Of a stretch of DNA of 64,000 nucleotides, positions 9,607 to 19,464 are shown one piece after another. The notes beneath the pieces are model-generated. The model worked only from the letters and a program-made list of their open reading frames with translations, ran no database searches and had not been told where the DNA came from. The DNA lies in contig NZ_CP092832.1 of the NCBI RefSeq assembly GCF_022532105.1, forward strand, positions 310,001 to 374,000. The letters are read 5' to 3'. A program made the translations under genes and the position numbers. The first letter of the stretch is position 1, and each line of letters begins with the position of its first letter. This stretch comes from Flavobacterium sp. HJ-32-4 (GTDB lineage Bacteria > Bacteroidota > Bacteroidia > Flavobacteriales > Flavobacteriaceae).

Positions 9607-10134
9607 TTAGTGCTTTTCGATTACTTTAACTTCAACCGCGCCTGTGTTCAGGAAGAACGAAACCAACGCATCCTCGTTGTCGTGCACCGGCACCTCCATC
9701 AGGAAGTGGTCATCCGTGGTACGAACATCCGGGTTCTCCGCCTGTTTGAAAGGCCAAAGGCGGCTTCTCATGTAAAACGTGATTACCATTAAGTGCGCGG
9801 CAAAAAATACCGTCATCTCAAACATAACCGGCACGAAAGCTGGCATGTTCTGGTAGTAGGCAAAACTTGGTTTACCTCCAATGTTCTGAGGCCAATCGCT
9901 GATCATGATGTTCCACATCATCCAGGTTGCGAATGACAATCCGCAAAGTCCGTAGATGAAGGCACAAATCGCCAGACGGGTATGTGGAAGTCCCAACGCC
10001 TTGTCAAGTCCGTGAACCGGAAACGGCGTATACACTTCTTCAATATGGTGATGGGCAGCGCGCGTCTTCTTGACGGCGTCCATCAACACATCGTCATCGT
10101 TGTAAATGGCGTGAATGACTTTGGTACTATTCAT
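9607..10134 (-). CDS. actD: Alternative complex III subunit ActD (DUF3341)
   Basis: A 175-residue protein with two membrane segments (about residues 55-78 and 97-118) and a short soluble N-terminal domain, matching the DUF3341/ActD family. In the complex it is a small structural membrane subunit without cofactors; no haem or Fe-S motif is present. The GLPHTRLAICAFIYGLCGLS segment is typical. Its start overlaps the end of actC by 8 bp, which suggests translational coupling. Confidence 0.92.
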   Translation of the reverse strand: MNSTKVIHAIYNDDDVLMDAVKKTRAAHHHIEEVYTPFPVHGLDKALGLPHTRLAICAFIYGLCGLSFATWMMWNIMISDWPQNIGGKPSFAYYQNMPAFVPVMFEMTVFFAAHLMVITFYMRSRLWPFKQAENPDVRTTDDHFLMEVPVHDNEDALVSFFLNTGAVEVKVIEKH

Positions 10135-11530
10135 GATGCGAATCGTTATTAGCTTCTCTTATTCTTTTATAGTTGTCACCAGACGACTTCAGGATGGTCT
10201 TCACCTCCGCCTGTGCAATAACCGGGAACGTACGGGCATACAACAGGAACAATACGAAGAAGAACCCGATCGTTCCGATGAAGATACCGATGTCGACGAA
10301 AGTTGGAGAGAACATCGTCCATGATGATGCGAGGTAATCGCGGTGAAGCGACGTTACGATGATTACGAAACGTTCGAACCACATACCGATGTTTACGACA
10401 ATCGAGATGATGAACGAGAACATGATGGACGTACGAAGTTTCTTGAACCACATGAACTGTGGCGAGAACACGTTACATGTCATCATCGCCCAGTACGACC
10501 ACCAGTAAGGTCCGGTCGCACGGTTGAGGAACGCGTACTGCTCATACTCCACTCCTGAATACCATGCGATGAACAACTCGGTGATGTAGGCAACACCTAC
10601 GATCGATCCGGTGATCATGATGATGATGTTCATCAATTCGATATGCTGGATGGTGATATAGGCTTCGAGGTTCGATACTTTCCTCATGATGATGAGGAGG
10701 GTGTTTACCATCGCGAATCCGGAGAATACCGCACCTGCAACGAAGTACGGAGGGAAGATGGTGGTGTGCCATCCCGGAATAACGGAGGTGGCGAAGTCAA
10801 AGGATACAATCGTGTGTACGGAAAGTACGAGTGGCGTTGCGAGTCCGGCCAGAACCAACGACACTTCTTCGAAGCGTTGCCAGTCTTTGGCGCGACCTGA
10901 CCAACCAAATGAGAGTATGCTGTAGATACGTTTTGTGAACGGCGTGATAGCGCGGTCGCGTAGCATGGCGAAATCCGGGAGGAGACCCGTCCACCAGAAT
11001 ACCAGTGATACCGAAAGGTAGGTCGAAATCGCAAATACGTCCCACAAAAGCGGTGAGTTAAAGTTTACCCACAGGGAACCGAACTGGTTCGGGATCGGAA
11101 GTACCCAGTAAGCGAGCCACGGGCGACCCATGTGGATGATCGGGAACAAACCGGCCTGAACTACCGAGAAGATGGTCATCGCCTCTGCCGAACGGTTGAT
11201 CGCCATCCGCCACTTCTGACGGAAAAGAAGCAATACGGCAGAGATGAGGGTTCCGGCGTGACCGATACCTACCCACCAAACGAAGTTGGTGATATCCCAT
11301 GCCCAACCGACGGTTTTGTTCAATCCCCATGTACCGATACCGGTCGAGATCGTGTAGGTGATACATCCAATTCCCCAGAGGAAGGCTACCAGGGCTATGG
11401 TGAAGACAGTCCACCACTGCTTATTGGCGCGGCCCTCGACGGGAGCGGCGACATCGACGGTCACATCGTGGTAGGTTTTATCACCTAAGACCAGCGGTTT
11501 TCTAATGGGTGCTTCGTAGTGCGACGACAT
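10127..11530 (-). CDS. actC: Alternative complex III subunit ActC (NrfD/polysulfide-reductase-like)
   Basis: Integral membrane subunit of 467 residues with about ten predicted helices, belonging to the NrfD/PsrC superfamily and thought to form the quinol-binding part of alternative complex III. Characteristic segments are VWWVGIGHAGTLISAVL (about residues 90-106), FPIIHMGRPW and WHTTIFPPYFVAGAVFSG. It follows actB by 32 bp and overlaps actD by 8 bp. The soluble N-terminus (first 40 residues) lacks a signal peptide. Confidence 0.95.
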   Translation of the reverse strand: MSSHYEAPIRKPLVLGDKTYHDVTVDVAAPVEGRANKQWWTVFTIALVAFLWGIGCITYTISTGIGTWGLNKTVGWAWDITNFVWWVGIGHAGTLISAVLLLFRQKWRMAINRSAEAMTIFSVVQAGLFPIIHMGRPWLAYWVLPIPNQFGSLWVNFNSPLLWDVFAISTYLSVSLVFWWTGLLPDFAMLRDRAITPFTKRIYSILSFGWSGRAKDWQRFEEVSLVLAGLATPLVLSVHTIVSFDFATSVIPGWHTTIFPPYFVAGAVFSGFAMVNTLLIIMRKVSNLEAYITIQHIELMNIIIMITGSIVGVAYITELFIAWYSGVEYEQYAFLNRATGPYWWSYWAMMTCNVFSPQFMWFKKLRTSIMFSFIISIVVNIGMWFERFVIIVTSLHRDYLASSWTMFSPTFVDIGIFIGTIGFFFVLFLLYARTFPVIAQAEVKTILKSSGDNYKRIREANNDSHHE

Positions 11531-11562
11531 ATCCTAATAGGTATTTCTTAATAATTTCTTGA

Positions 11563-14500
11563 TTAGACGTTGCGAACTTTGACGTGGTAGAACACATTTG
11601 GCTTGGTTCCGACGTGCTCGAGGAGGTGGTACATCCGCTCGCTTTTCTTCGCTTCGTTGATGCTGTCTTCCGGATTGTTTACGTTTCCGAAAATCATGGC
11701 ACCGCTCGAACAAGCCGCTGAACATGCCGTCTCGAACTCATCTTTTCGAACCTCACGCCCTTCGCGTTTGGCCGTCAATATCGTAGATTGTGTTTTCTGG
11801 ATACACAATGAACATTTCTCCATCACACCACGTGAACGGACGTTTACGTCAGGGTTGAGTACCATACGACCCAAATCATCGTTCATGTGGAAGTCAAACT
11901 CGTCGTTCTGGTTGTAGAGGAACCAGTTGAAGCGACGTACTTTATACGGACAGTTGTTCGCGCAGTAACGTGTTCCAACGCAACGGTTGTATGACATGTG
12001 GTTTTGTCCCTGACGGCTGTGCGATGTAGCGGCAACAGGACATACCGTTTCACACGGCGCGTGGTTACAGTGCTGGCACATGATCGGCTGGAACGCCACT
12101 TGTGGGTTATCGGCAGGGTGCTCCAATTCGCCGAATCCGCCGAGTGAGCCTTTGTCGCCCCACAGACCGTCGAATTCTTCTTTCTTCTTATCATCGCCCG
12201 CGAAGGTGTCTTCAGACGAATAGTAGCGGTCGATACGCAACCAGTGCATATCGCGGCTGCGACGTACTTCTGTTTTACCAACCACCGGAACGTTGTTCTC
12301 TGCGTGACAAGCGATGACGCACGCGCCACAGCCTGTACAGGCATTCAGGTCAATCGACAGGTTGAAGTGCGGCCCCAGGGTATCGTCGAATGACGCCCAA
12401 AGGTCTACAGACGTAGCGGCCACTTCTTTGTGGTCAAGCGACACCATTGGTTGTGGGTTCCACACCTCGGCTTTTTCACTCTTGAACACATCCAGTGTGG
12501 TTTCCTTCACGATATCACCGCGGCCCATGAGGGTACGCTGCAACTGTACGCAGGCAAATTCGTGCGTACCATCGGTCTTCGTAATCCTGGCCGATTGTGT
12601 ATCGTTGAAATTCTTATACAGTGTGTAGGCATTTACTCCTACTTGCATTTCTTCTTTGAGGGCCGCTTTCTTGCCGTAACCCAACGCCAATCCGAGCGTC
12701 CCTTCTGCCTGGCCGGGTTGGATCAGGGCCGGTACGTTCTCAAGTTTGGTTCCGTTGACTTCGATCGTCACATAGTTTCCGTCGAGTGCACCGTTGGCTA
12801 CATTCCAGTTTTCGATTCCGGCCTTCTCGGCATCCTTACGCGAAATCGTTACATAGTTGTCCCATGATACACGTGTGATTGGATCCGGGAACTCCTGCAA
12901 CCATGGGTTGTTGGCCTGTTGGCCGTCACCCATTCCGGTTTTGGTATACAATACCAACTCGAAGCCTTGTGGCTTGGCGGCACCCGCCAGTGTAGACGCG
13001 GCACCTGCGAAGTTGGCCGCACCTCCTGCAAGTCCGATGGCCGGAGTGCCGTATACGCCGTCGTGCAATACCTGATTCCAGCTGGAGCCCGCGATATAGG
13101 AAGCGGAATTCGCTTTGATGTAATCATAGAAAGTTCCCGGTTTACCCATCCATGACAACAGGGCGTCCTGGAATTGTTTGGTGGCAGGGAAAATAGGACG
13201 GATGGTAGGCTGTACCAACGCATAGCTACCTTTTACGAACATGTGGTCGTTCCACGCTTCTAGGTAGTGCGGCACGCCGATCGCGATGGTTGAAGCCGAT
13301 GCGGTTTCGTCTTCCTTAAGAGAAAACGCCACCGACAATTTTGCTTTCTTCAGCGCGCTTTCGAATGCTTTTCCGTCTGGCAGTGAATAGGCAGGGTTTA
13401 CACCGTTCATGATGACCGTGTGTACGCGACCCGCGTTCAGGTCGGCGAGGAACTGCGTCACCGCTTTCGTAGATCCTTTGCGGATGTAACGAACGGTTGC
13501 ATTTGCCAGCGCTTCGCTGTTGAGTTTTTGGTTGATGGCCAACACCAACAATTGGGCATTGACATCCTGGATTCCGGACACAACGAGTGCTTTTGAACCC
13601 GCGGCCTGAAGCTGTTTGATCGCTTTGCTGACTTCTGCGTCAACTTTACCGTCAAGGTTCGCTGTTGCACCGCCACCCACAATCGCGTTGTAGATTTTCA
13701 CCAACGCCATTTTCTGTTGGTAGGGAGACGCCATCACGCGCTTGTCGGCTGCCGCCCCGGAGAGCGTCATGTTCGACTCGAACTGTATATGTTTCGACAT
13801 ATTCCCTTTGTTCGGGATACGTCCTTGTGCGTAGTCTTTATCATATCCGCCTCCTTGCCAGTCGCCCAGGAAGTCGGCACCGATCGATACGATGGTATTT
13901 GCTTTGGAGAAGTCGTAAGACGCCAATCCGCGCTCGCCGTATACCATTTCAAATGCATCAAGCGCTTCTGACGACGAAACGGCATCATATACGACATGCT
14001 TCGCGGTCGGGTTGGCGGCGATGAACTCAGCAATGAGCTTATCGGTTGACGGACTCGCGGTTGTGCCTGTAAGGAGTACAACCTGTTTTCCTGACGCTTT
14101 GGCTTCGGCCAATGACGCCGTTACTTTCGCACTCACGTCTTTCCAACTAGCGGCTTGCTTGTTGATTTTTGGCTCTTTCAGACGCATACTGTCGTATAAC
14201 GACAATACCGACGCGTGCACGCGGGCATTCGCCGCGAACTCTTTGCCTGTCAGTTTGTTATTTTCAACTTTGATCGGACGGCCTTCGCGCGTCTTGATCA
14301 GGATATTGGCGAAATCAAAGCCGTCGAATGCGGATGTGGCGTAGAAATCCCACACCCCCGGAATGATCGACTCAGGCTGCACCACGTAGGGAATCGATTT
14401 CTTGACAGGTCCCTCGCAGGCAGCAAGCGAAGCTGCGGCTGTACTGAATCCAACGAATTTGAGGAAGTCACGACGGGTAGTAGAGGAAGCCGCGAGGGTT

Positions 14501-14628
14501 TCTTTGTCCCCCAGGAACTCCTCGACCGGAATCGGCTCGACGAATTCATTATTTTTCAGCGTCTCAACAACAGAACTGTTTCCGTTCAGTTCTTCAACAC
14601 TTTTCCAGTATTTCTTGTTTGATGACAT
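11563..14628 (-). CDS. actB: Alternative complex III subunit ActB (iron-sulfur, molybdopterin-fold subunit)
   Basis: A 1021-residue periplasmic subunit that fuses a molybdopterin-oxidoreductase-like domain (about residues 90-720) to a ferredoxin-type domain. It begins with a twin-arginine-like segment TTRRDFLKFVGF at about residue 50 and a cysteine in AAASLAAC, suggesting Tat export and possible lipidation. The C-terminal domain has four cysteine groups (CTGCGACVIAC, CQHCNHAPCETVC, CVGTRYCANNC, CSLC) for several cubane clusters. Known ActB proteins lack molybdenum despite the fold; that is assumed here. It is second in the operon, 26 bp after actA. Confidence 0.95.
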   Translation of the reverse strand: MSSNKKYWKSVEELNGNSSVVETLKNNEFVEPIPVEEFLGDKETLAASSTTRRDFLKFVGFSTAAASLAACEGPVKKSIPYVVQPESIIPGVWDFYATSAFDGFDFANILIKTREGRPIKVENNKLTGKEFAANARVHASVLSLYDSMRLKEPKINKQAASWKDVSAKVTASLAEAKASGKQVVLLTGTTASPSTDKLIAEFIAANPTAKHVVYDAVSSSEALDAFEMVYGERGLASYDFSKANTIVSIGADFLGDWQGGGYDKDYAQGRIPNKGNMSKHIQFESNMTLSGAAADKRVMASPYQQKMALVKIYNAIVGGGATANLDGKVDAEVSKAIKQLQAAGSKALVVSGIQDVNAQLLVLAINQKLNSEALANATVRYIRKGSTKAVTQFLADLNAGRVHTVIMNGVNPAYSLPDGKAFESALKKAKLSVAFSLKEDETASASTIAIGVPHYLEAWNDHMFVKGSYALVQPTIRPIFPATKQFQDALLSWMGKPGTFYDYIKANSASYIAGSSWNQVLHDGVYGTPAIGLAGGAANFAGAASTLAGAAKPQGFELVLYTKTGMGDGQQANNPWLQEFPDPITRVSWDNYVTISRKDAEKAGIENWNVANGALDGNYVTIEVNGTKLENVPALIQPGQAEGTLGLALGYGKKAALKEEMQVGVNAYTLYKNFNDTQSARITKTDGTHEFACVQLQRTLMGRGDIVKETTLDVFKSEKAEVWNPQPMVSLDHKEVAATSVDLWASFDDTLGPHFNLSIDLNACTGCGACVIACHAENNVPVVGKTEVRRSRDMHWLRIDRYYSSEDTFAGDDKKKEEFDGLWGDKGSLGGFGELEHPADNPQVAFQPIMCQHCNHAPCETVCPVAATSHSRQGQNHMSYNRCVGTRYCANNCPYKVRRFNWFLYNQNDEFDFHMNDDLGRMVLNPDVNVRSRGVMEKCSLCIQKTQSTILTAKREGREVRKDEFETACSAACSSGAMIFGNVNNPEDSINEAKKSERMYHLLEHVGTKPNVFYHVKVRNV

Positions 14629-14654
14629 ATCTATAGAAGCTTCTTAAATTCGAA

Positions 14655-16013
14655 TTAATAATGGCACTTACCGCATTCAAGGCCTCCCATTTGGGCGGCG
14701 GTCAGCTTGTCAACGCCGTATTTCTTGGACAGTTCTTCGTGGATCTTCTCGTAGTACTTGTTGCCTTCCATCTTGACTTCTGTCTCGCGGTGGCAGTTGA
14801 TACACCAGCCCATGGTAAGCGGGGCGAACTGACGTTGGATCTCATAGGTCTGAACCGGTCCGTGACACTTCTGACATTCGATTCCGGCCACCGACACGTG
14901 TTGTGAGTGGTTGAAATAGGCGAAGTCAGGAAGGTTGTGGATGCGCACCCATTTCACTGCGTGCGTCTTGCCTGTATATTTCTGTGCCGATTTATCCCAG
15001 CCTACCGCGTCGTATAGTTTCGCGATCTCGCCGGTATAGAATTCTTTCGAGTAGTCGTAGATGGAGTCTTTGTCACCTGCAAACTCCGCAATGTTCTTGT
15101 GGCAGTTCATACAGATATTCAGGGATGGAATACCGGCATTCTTGCTCACACGCGCTGCAGAGTGGCAGTACTTACAATCGATTGCATTATCACCTGCGTG
15201 GATTTTGTGCGAGAAGTGGATGGGCTGCACCGGCATATAGCCTTGGTCAACGCCGATCTGCATCAGGTATCCGTATACGAAATACCCACTTGCCAACAAC
15301 AGCGCAATGGACGTCACTAACACCAGGAACTGGTTCTTAGCGTAGGCCTTCCAGATTGGCATGGTAACTTCTTTTTCAGGAAGAGTGATGCCATTTGATT
15401 TGGCGATGCGCGACAAGGTGCGGTTTACCAACCACAGCATGATGACCAGGATACCCATTACGATGGCCAACGCCACCAGGATGATGCTATTCGAAACGCC
15501 ATTTGCGTCAGACGAGCCTCCTTTACCTCCACCCGCAGCTGCCGTTGCCGTTTCTACCGGCTTCGGCTCGGAGGTGTAGGCGAGGATATTGTCGATATCC
15601 GTAGTTGACAGCTGTGGGAAAGCCGTCATCAGCACCTTATTGTTGTCATTAAACAACTTCACTGCATCGGCGTCGCCAGACGCAATCAGCGCGGAACTGT
15701 TATGAATCCACTTATACAACCATTCGCGGTCACGACGCTCGGCCACCCCTCTCAGGGCCGGCCCCGTCATCTTGGCATCAAGTTTGTGACACGCCGCACA
15801 GTTGGCATTGAAAAGCGCTTTTCCCGCCTTGGCATCGCCCGCGCCCGCAGCAGGGGCCGCGGCTGCAGCCGCACCATCAGCAGACGGAGCCGCCATTGCA
15901 GGCGCCGCCGCAGGAGCTGGTGGTTGCTGGGCCGAAACGGATAAGGAGAAAGTCAGCAGGAAGGCAAGACTGAGGACAGTTCTTGAAATCGAATTAGGGT
16001 GACCCTTTTTCAT
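14655..16013 (-). CDS. actA: Alternative complex III subunit ActA, fused mono- and pentahaem cytochrome c
   Basis: First gene of the operon; 452 residues. After a signal peptide and an Ala/Pro-rich linker comes a monohaem cytochrome domain (CAACHK, about residue 72), then two membrane segments (about 175-195 and 228-250), then a C-terminal domain with five haem motifs (CKYCH, CMNCH, CQKCH, CINCH, CGKCH). The last five match the pentahaem ActA of characterised complexes; the extra N-terminal cytochrome gives six haems in total. It probably collects electrons and passes them to the co-encoded oxidase. A strong promoter lies about 85 bp upstream. Confidence 0.95.
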   Translation of the reverse strand: MKKGHPNSISRTVLSLAFLLTFSLSVSAQQPPAPAAAPAMAAPSADGAAAAAAPAAGAGDAKAGKALFNANCAACHKLDAKMTGPALRGVAERRDREWLYKWIHNSSALIASGDADAVKLFNDNNKVLMTAFPQLSTTDIDNILAYTSEPKPVETATAAAGGGKGGSSDANGVSNSIILVALAIVMGILVIMLWLVNRTLSRIAKSNGITLPEKEVTMPIWKAYAKNQFLVLVTSIALLLASGYFVYGYLMQIGVDQGYMPVQPIHFSHKIHAGDNAIDCKYCHSAARVSKNAGIPSLNICMNCHKNIAEFAGDKDSIYDYSKEFYTGEIAKLYDAVGWDKSAQKYTGKTHAVKWVRIHNLPDFAYFNHSQHVSVAGIECQKCHGPVQTYEIQRQFAPLTMGWCINCHRETEVKMEGNKYYEKIHEELSKKYGVDKLTAAQMGGLECGKCHY

Positions 16014-16096
16014 ATTATTTTACTGATTATCGACTGGTTTTGGCACGTTTTTTTCCGCATGAGCGTTGAGAAAACGGCAGTTTTTGAAAACTTGCA

Positions 16097-16127
16097 CAAA
16101 AATAAGACATCCTCACTATTCCCAAAA
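16097..16127 (-). promoter_or_regulatory. Promoter of the act-cta respiratory operon
   Basis: On the minus strand TTTG, an 18-bp spacer and TATTTTTG match the Bacteroidota promoter consensus. The start site would fall near 16090, giving a leader of about 80 nt before actA. Confidence 0.75.
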
Positions 16128-16182
16128 CCTTAATTATATCTTAAGAAGCAATTTATACCGATTCTAAATTAATTTTTTTGAA

Positions 16183-16210
16183 TTGTTTCCGTACCTTACT
16201 TGTACATTTG
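16183..16210 (+). promoter_or_regulatory. Promoter of the SPOR-domain gene
   Basis: TTG (16183-16185), a 17-bp spacer and TACATTTG (16203-16210). The ATG follows 18 bp later. It is divergent from the respiratory operon promoter. Confidence 0.75.
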
Positions 16211-16228
16211 TTTCACTAACACACTATT

Positions 16229-16621
16229 ATGACTTTTTGCACTCGCTTCGGCTGCCTTACTACCCTTGTAATCGGCGTTTTTTTTAACGCGCGTTTATCC
16301 GCGCAGGAGACCGCGTCCGTCACGGTTACGCAAGACCCAAAAATTGAGCAGTTATTAAAGGAAAAAAGGCGTATAAATCCGTCAATTACAGTCAATGACG
16401 TCTACAAAATCCAAATTTATAATGGCGAAAGTGAGGCCTCGAAAAAGGTATTGGCCGATTTTCGGAAACAGTCGCACAATCTCGACGGAACCGTGATCTT
16501 CAACACCCCCTTTTATAAAGTGTGGGTAGGCAACTTCAAGACGCGGGTGGAAGCGGAACGGAACCTGGCTGAATTGCGTAAAACGTATCCGCAGGCTCTC
16601 ATCATCCGTCCGAACAAATAA
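16229..16621 (+). CDS. Exported SPOR-domain protein
   Basis: A 130-residue protein with a signal peptide (cleavage after about residue 25, LSAQ) and a C-terminal SPOR domain from about residue 58 (YKIQIYNGESEASKKVLADF) to about 126. SPOR domains bind denuded septal peptidoglycan, so a periplasmic role in cell-wall contact is expected; the specific function is unknown. Family members of this size consist of little more than the domain. It is monocistronic, with its own promoter and a terminator shared with infB. Confidence 0.85.
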   Translation: MTFCTRFGCLTTLVIGVFFNARLSAQETASVTVTQDPKIEQLLKEKRRINPSITVNDVYKIQIYNGESEASKKVLADFRKQSHNLDGTVIFNTPFYKVWVGNFKTRVEAERNLAELRKTYPQALIIRPNK

Positions 16622-16670
16622 TCGTCCTTCTTCGCCTTTGAAGGGTTACAGATCCAATGTATATCCAAAA

Positions 16671-16698
16671 AAAATCCCGGGCACTTACCCGGGATTTT
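16671..16698. terminator. Bidirectional terminator between the SPOR gene and infB
   Basis: Perfect 11-bp stem AAAATCCCGGG/CCCGGGATTTT around a CACTTA loop, with T-rich tracts on both strands. It can end the SPOR transcript and the converging infB transcript. Confidence 0.92.
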
Positions 16699-16714
16699 CT
16701 ATTGTGATCCTTTC

Positions 16715-19423
16715 TTACAATTTCTTCTTCACCGCTACCTCCTGGAAGGCTTCGATGATGTCGTATTGCTCGATATTATTGTAGTTCTTGATCTGAATAC
16801 CGCAATCGTATCCTTTCGACACTTCTTTGACGTCGTCTTTGAAGCGTTTGAGGGTAGCGAGTTCCCCGGTATAGACCACCACGCCTTCGCGGATGATACG
16901 GATCTTCGAATTCCGGAAGATCTTGCCATCGGTAACCATACAACCGGCGATTGAACCGACTTTCGAAATCTTGAAGATCTCGCGGATTTCGGCCGTACCG
17001 GTCACTTCTTCCTTCATCTCTGGCGACAACATGCCTTCCATCGCATCCTTAAGGTCGTCGATGGCATCGTAGATGATCGAATAGTGACGGATGTCGATTT
17101 CTTCCTTATCCGCCAATTGCTTGGCGTTTCCGGCAGGACGCACGTTGAATCCGATGATAATGGCATCGGAGGCCGAAGCAAGCATTACGTCGCTTTCGGT
17201 AATTGCCCCTACTCCTTTATGGATGATGTTGATCTGGATTTCGTCGGTCGACAGTTTCGAGAACGAGTCGGAAAGCGCTTCAACCGAGCCGTCCACGTCA
17301 CCTTTAAGGATGATGTTGAGCTCTTTGAACTGGCCGAGTGCAATACGACGTCCGATTTCCGCCAGCGTAATGTGACGCTGTGTACGTACCGACTGCTCGC
17401 GTTGCAACTGCGTACGCTTCGCCGCGATTTGCTTGGCTTCGCGTTCGTCTTCGAATACGGTAAACTTGTCACCTGCCGTAGGCGCACCGTCGAGTCCGAG
17501 TACCGATACCGGTGTCGCCGGTCCTGCTTCTTTTACTACGTGTCCGCGTTCGTCGTGCATCGCCCGTATCTTACCATGGTTCTTACCGGCCAGCATGTAA
17601 TCGCCGACGCGGAGTGTACCATTCTGTACGAGTATCGTCGCCACGTATCCTTTTCCTTTGTCAAGGAAGGCTTCTACGACGGTTCCGGATGCCACACGGT
17701 TCGGATTGGCTTTCAAATCGAGGATTTCGGCCTCGAGGAGTACTTTTTCCAACAAGTCTTTCACACCCAATCCGGTCTTGGCCGAAATGTCGTGTGACTG
17801 TATTTTTCCACCCCAGTCTTCTACGAGAAGGTTCATACCAGCGAGACGCTCTTTGATCTTCTCTGGATTCGCCGTCGGTTTGTCGACTTTGTTGATCGCA
17901 AAGATGATCGGAACGCCGGCCGCCTGCGCGTGGCTGATGGCTTCTTTGGTTTGTGGCATGATATCGTCGTCAGCCGCAATCACGATGATGGCGATATCGG
18001 TCACCTGTGCACCCCGCGCCCGCATCGCGGTAAACGCTTCGTGGCCCGGTGTATCGAGGAAGGCGATTTTCTGTCCGTTGTCGAGTGTCACACCATACGC
18101 ACCGATGTGCTGCGTAATACCTCCTGATTCCCCGGCAATTACATTCTCTTTACGGATGTAGTCGAGAAGCGAGGTCTTACCGTGGTCGACGTGACCCATG
18201 ACGGTGACGATCGGCGCGCGGTTGACGAGGTCTTCCGGACGGTCTTCTTCGACCAGGATGTTCTCTTCGATATCGGTAGTGATGAACTCGACGTCGAATC
18301 CGAATTCGTCGGCTACGATGGTCAGCGTTTCCGCATCCAGACGTTGGTTCATCGTTACCATGATACCCAGCGACATACATGCCCCGATGACTTTGGTAAT
18401 CGGCACATCCATCATGGTCGCGACTTCCCCAACGGTAACGAACTCCGTCACCTTCAGTGTCTTGCTTCCTTCTTCGATCGAGCGCATTTCGTCTTCCGAC
18501 TTCTGGCGGTGGGATTCCCGCTTGTCGCGACGGTATTTCGCTGCTTTGGATTTTCCGCCTTTACCCTGGAGTTTTTCGAGGGTTTCGCGGATTTGGTTTT
18601 TGACTTCCTCTTCGGTAGGCTCTACTTTAGAGGCTACAGCCGGACGGTTGCCTTTTGCCTGGCCCGGGCGATTATTTCCCCCACGGGCGTTGGCACCGCC
18701 TGCTCCCTGGCCTGGCCCGAAGCCTCCTCCGGGTTTAGACGGGATGCGTTTGCGTTTGCCCTTGGCTCCGGCGTCGCCACCAGCAGGCTCTTCTTTTTTC
18801 TTTTTGGCGCGGTCGAACTGCGAGAGGTCGATCTTCTGTCCGGTAAATGTGGTTCCGGAGAGTTGCACATACTTCGTTTGGATGGTATCTCCTCCCTCGG
18901 CGGCCGGTTTGGCTTCTTCCGGGGCGGCTGCTACAGGCGCAGGGGCGGCGACTGGGGCCACCGGTTCTGCTACCGGAGCGACCGGTTCCGCCACAGGGGC
19001 AGCGGCTGGAGGCGTCTCAACGGGAGCCGGCGCTGGTGCCGACGCGGCGGGCTTCTTCGGGTTCAGGTCGATCGTACCGACCTGCTTTGGACCCGACACC
19101 ACGGCCTTCGCCTTGATGACTTCCTGTTGCTTCTGCCTTTCATCATCCTGACGTTTCTTTTCTTCGAGCTCCTTCTCACGTTCCAGGCGCAGCGCTTCCT
19201 TTTCCTTGTTCTTTTCCCGGCTGATCTCAATGGAGGCTTCTTTGTTGCCCCGATCACCCGCGAACTCATTCAGGAGAAGGATGTATTCGCTGTCGGAAAC
19301 TTTGGCATTCGGATTGGACTCGATCACGATTCCCTTTTCCTTCAGGAAGTCGCGCGCGCGGTCCAGGGAAATGTTCAGTTCCCGTAAGGCTTTGCTTATT
19401 CTTATTGTTCTCTCTTCAGACAT
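16715..19423 (-). CDS. infB: Translation initiation factor IF-2
   Basis: IF-2 is the GTPase that brings initiator tRNA to the ribosome. The 902-residue protein has an N-terminal helical domain ([17 protein letters not shown]), a Lys/Glu-rich helix, a long Ala/Pro/Glu-rich linker and a Gly/Arg basic stretch (about residues 80-270), then the G domain: [10 protein letters not shown] (about 403), [15 protein letters not shown] (about 450) and NKVD. C-terminal domains follow to the end. The linker length is normal for the group. It is the last gene of rimP-nusA-infB, 41 bp after nusA. Long antisense open frames here are shadows. Confidence 0.98.
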   Translation of the reverse strand: MSEERTIRISKALRELNISLDRARDFLKEKGIVIESNPNAKVSDSEYILLLNEFAGDRGNKEASIEISREKNKEKEALRLEREKELEEKKRQDDERQKQQEVIKAKAVVSGPKQVGTIDLNPKKPAASAPAPAPVETPPAAAPVAEPVAPVAEPVAPVAAPAPVAAAPEEAKPAAEGGDTIQTKYVQLSGTTFTGQKIDLSQFDRAKKKKEEPAGGDAGAKGKRKRIPSKPGGGFGPGQGAGGANARGGNNRPGQAKGNRPAVASKVEPTEEEVKNQIRETLEKLQGKGGKSKAAKYRRDKRESHRQKSEDEMRSIEEGSKTLKVTEFVTVGEVATMMDVPITKVIGACMSLGIMVTMNQRLDAETLTIVADEFGFDVEFITTDIEENILVEEDRPEDLVNRAPIVTVMGHVDHGKTSLLDYIRKENVIAGESGGITQHIGAYGVTLDNGQKIAFLDTPGHEAFTAMRARGAQVTDIAIIVIAADDDIMPQTKEAISHAQAAGVPIIFAINKVDKPTANPEKIKERLAGMNLLVEDWGGKIQSHDISAKTGLGVKDLLEKVLLEAEILDLKANPNRVASGTVVEAFLDKGKGYVATILVQNGTLRVGDYMLAGKNHGKIRAMHDERGHVVKEAGPATPVSVLGLDGAPTAGDKFTVFEDEREAKQIAAKRTQLQREQSVRTQRHITLAEIGRRIALGQFKELNIILKGDVDGSVEALSDSFSKLSTDEIQINIIHKGVGAITESDVMLASASDAIIIGFNVRPAGNAKQLADKEEIDIRHYSIIYDAIDDLKDAMEGMLSPEMKEEVTGTAEIREIFKISKVGSIAGCMVTDGKIFRNSKIRIIREGVVVYTGELATLKRFKDDVKEVSKGYDCGIQIKNYNNIEQYDIIEAFQEVAVKKKL

Positions 19424-19464
19424 AAAGTGTTTTTGTATTACCTAAAGTTGTGTTGCGGGGTGGC

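Noticed and set aside
18182..19387. Plus-strand open frames of 401 and 317 codons antisense to infB
   Set aside because: They mirror the GC-rich, low-complexity linker of IF-2, show no domain features and have no promoter. IF-2 on the other strand is certain.
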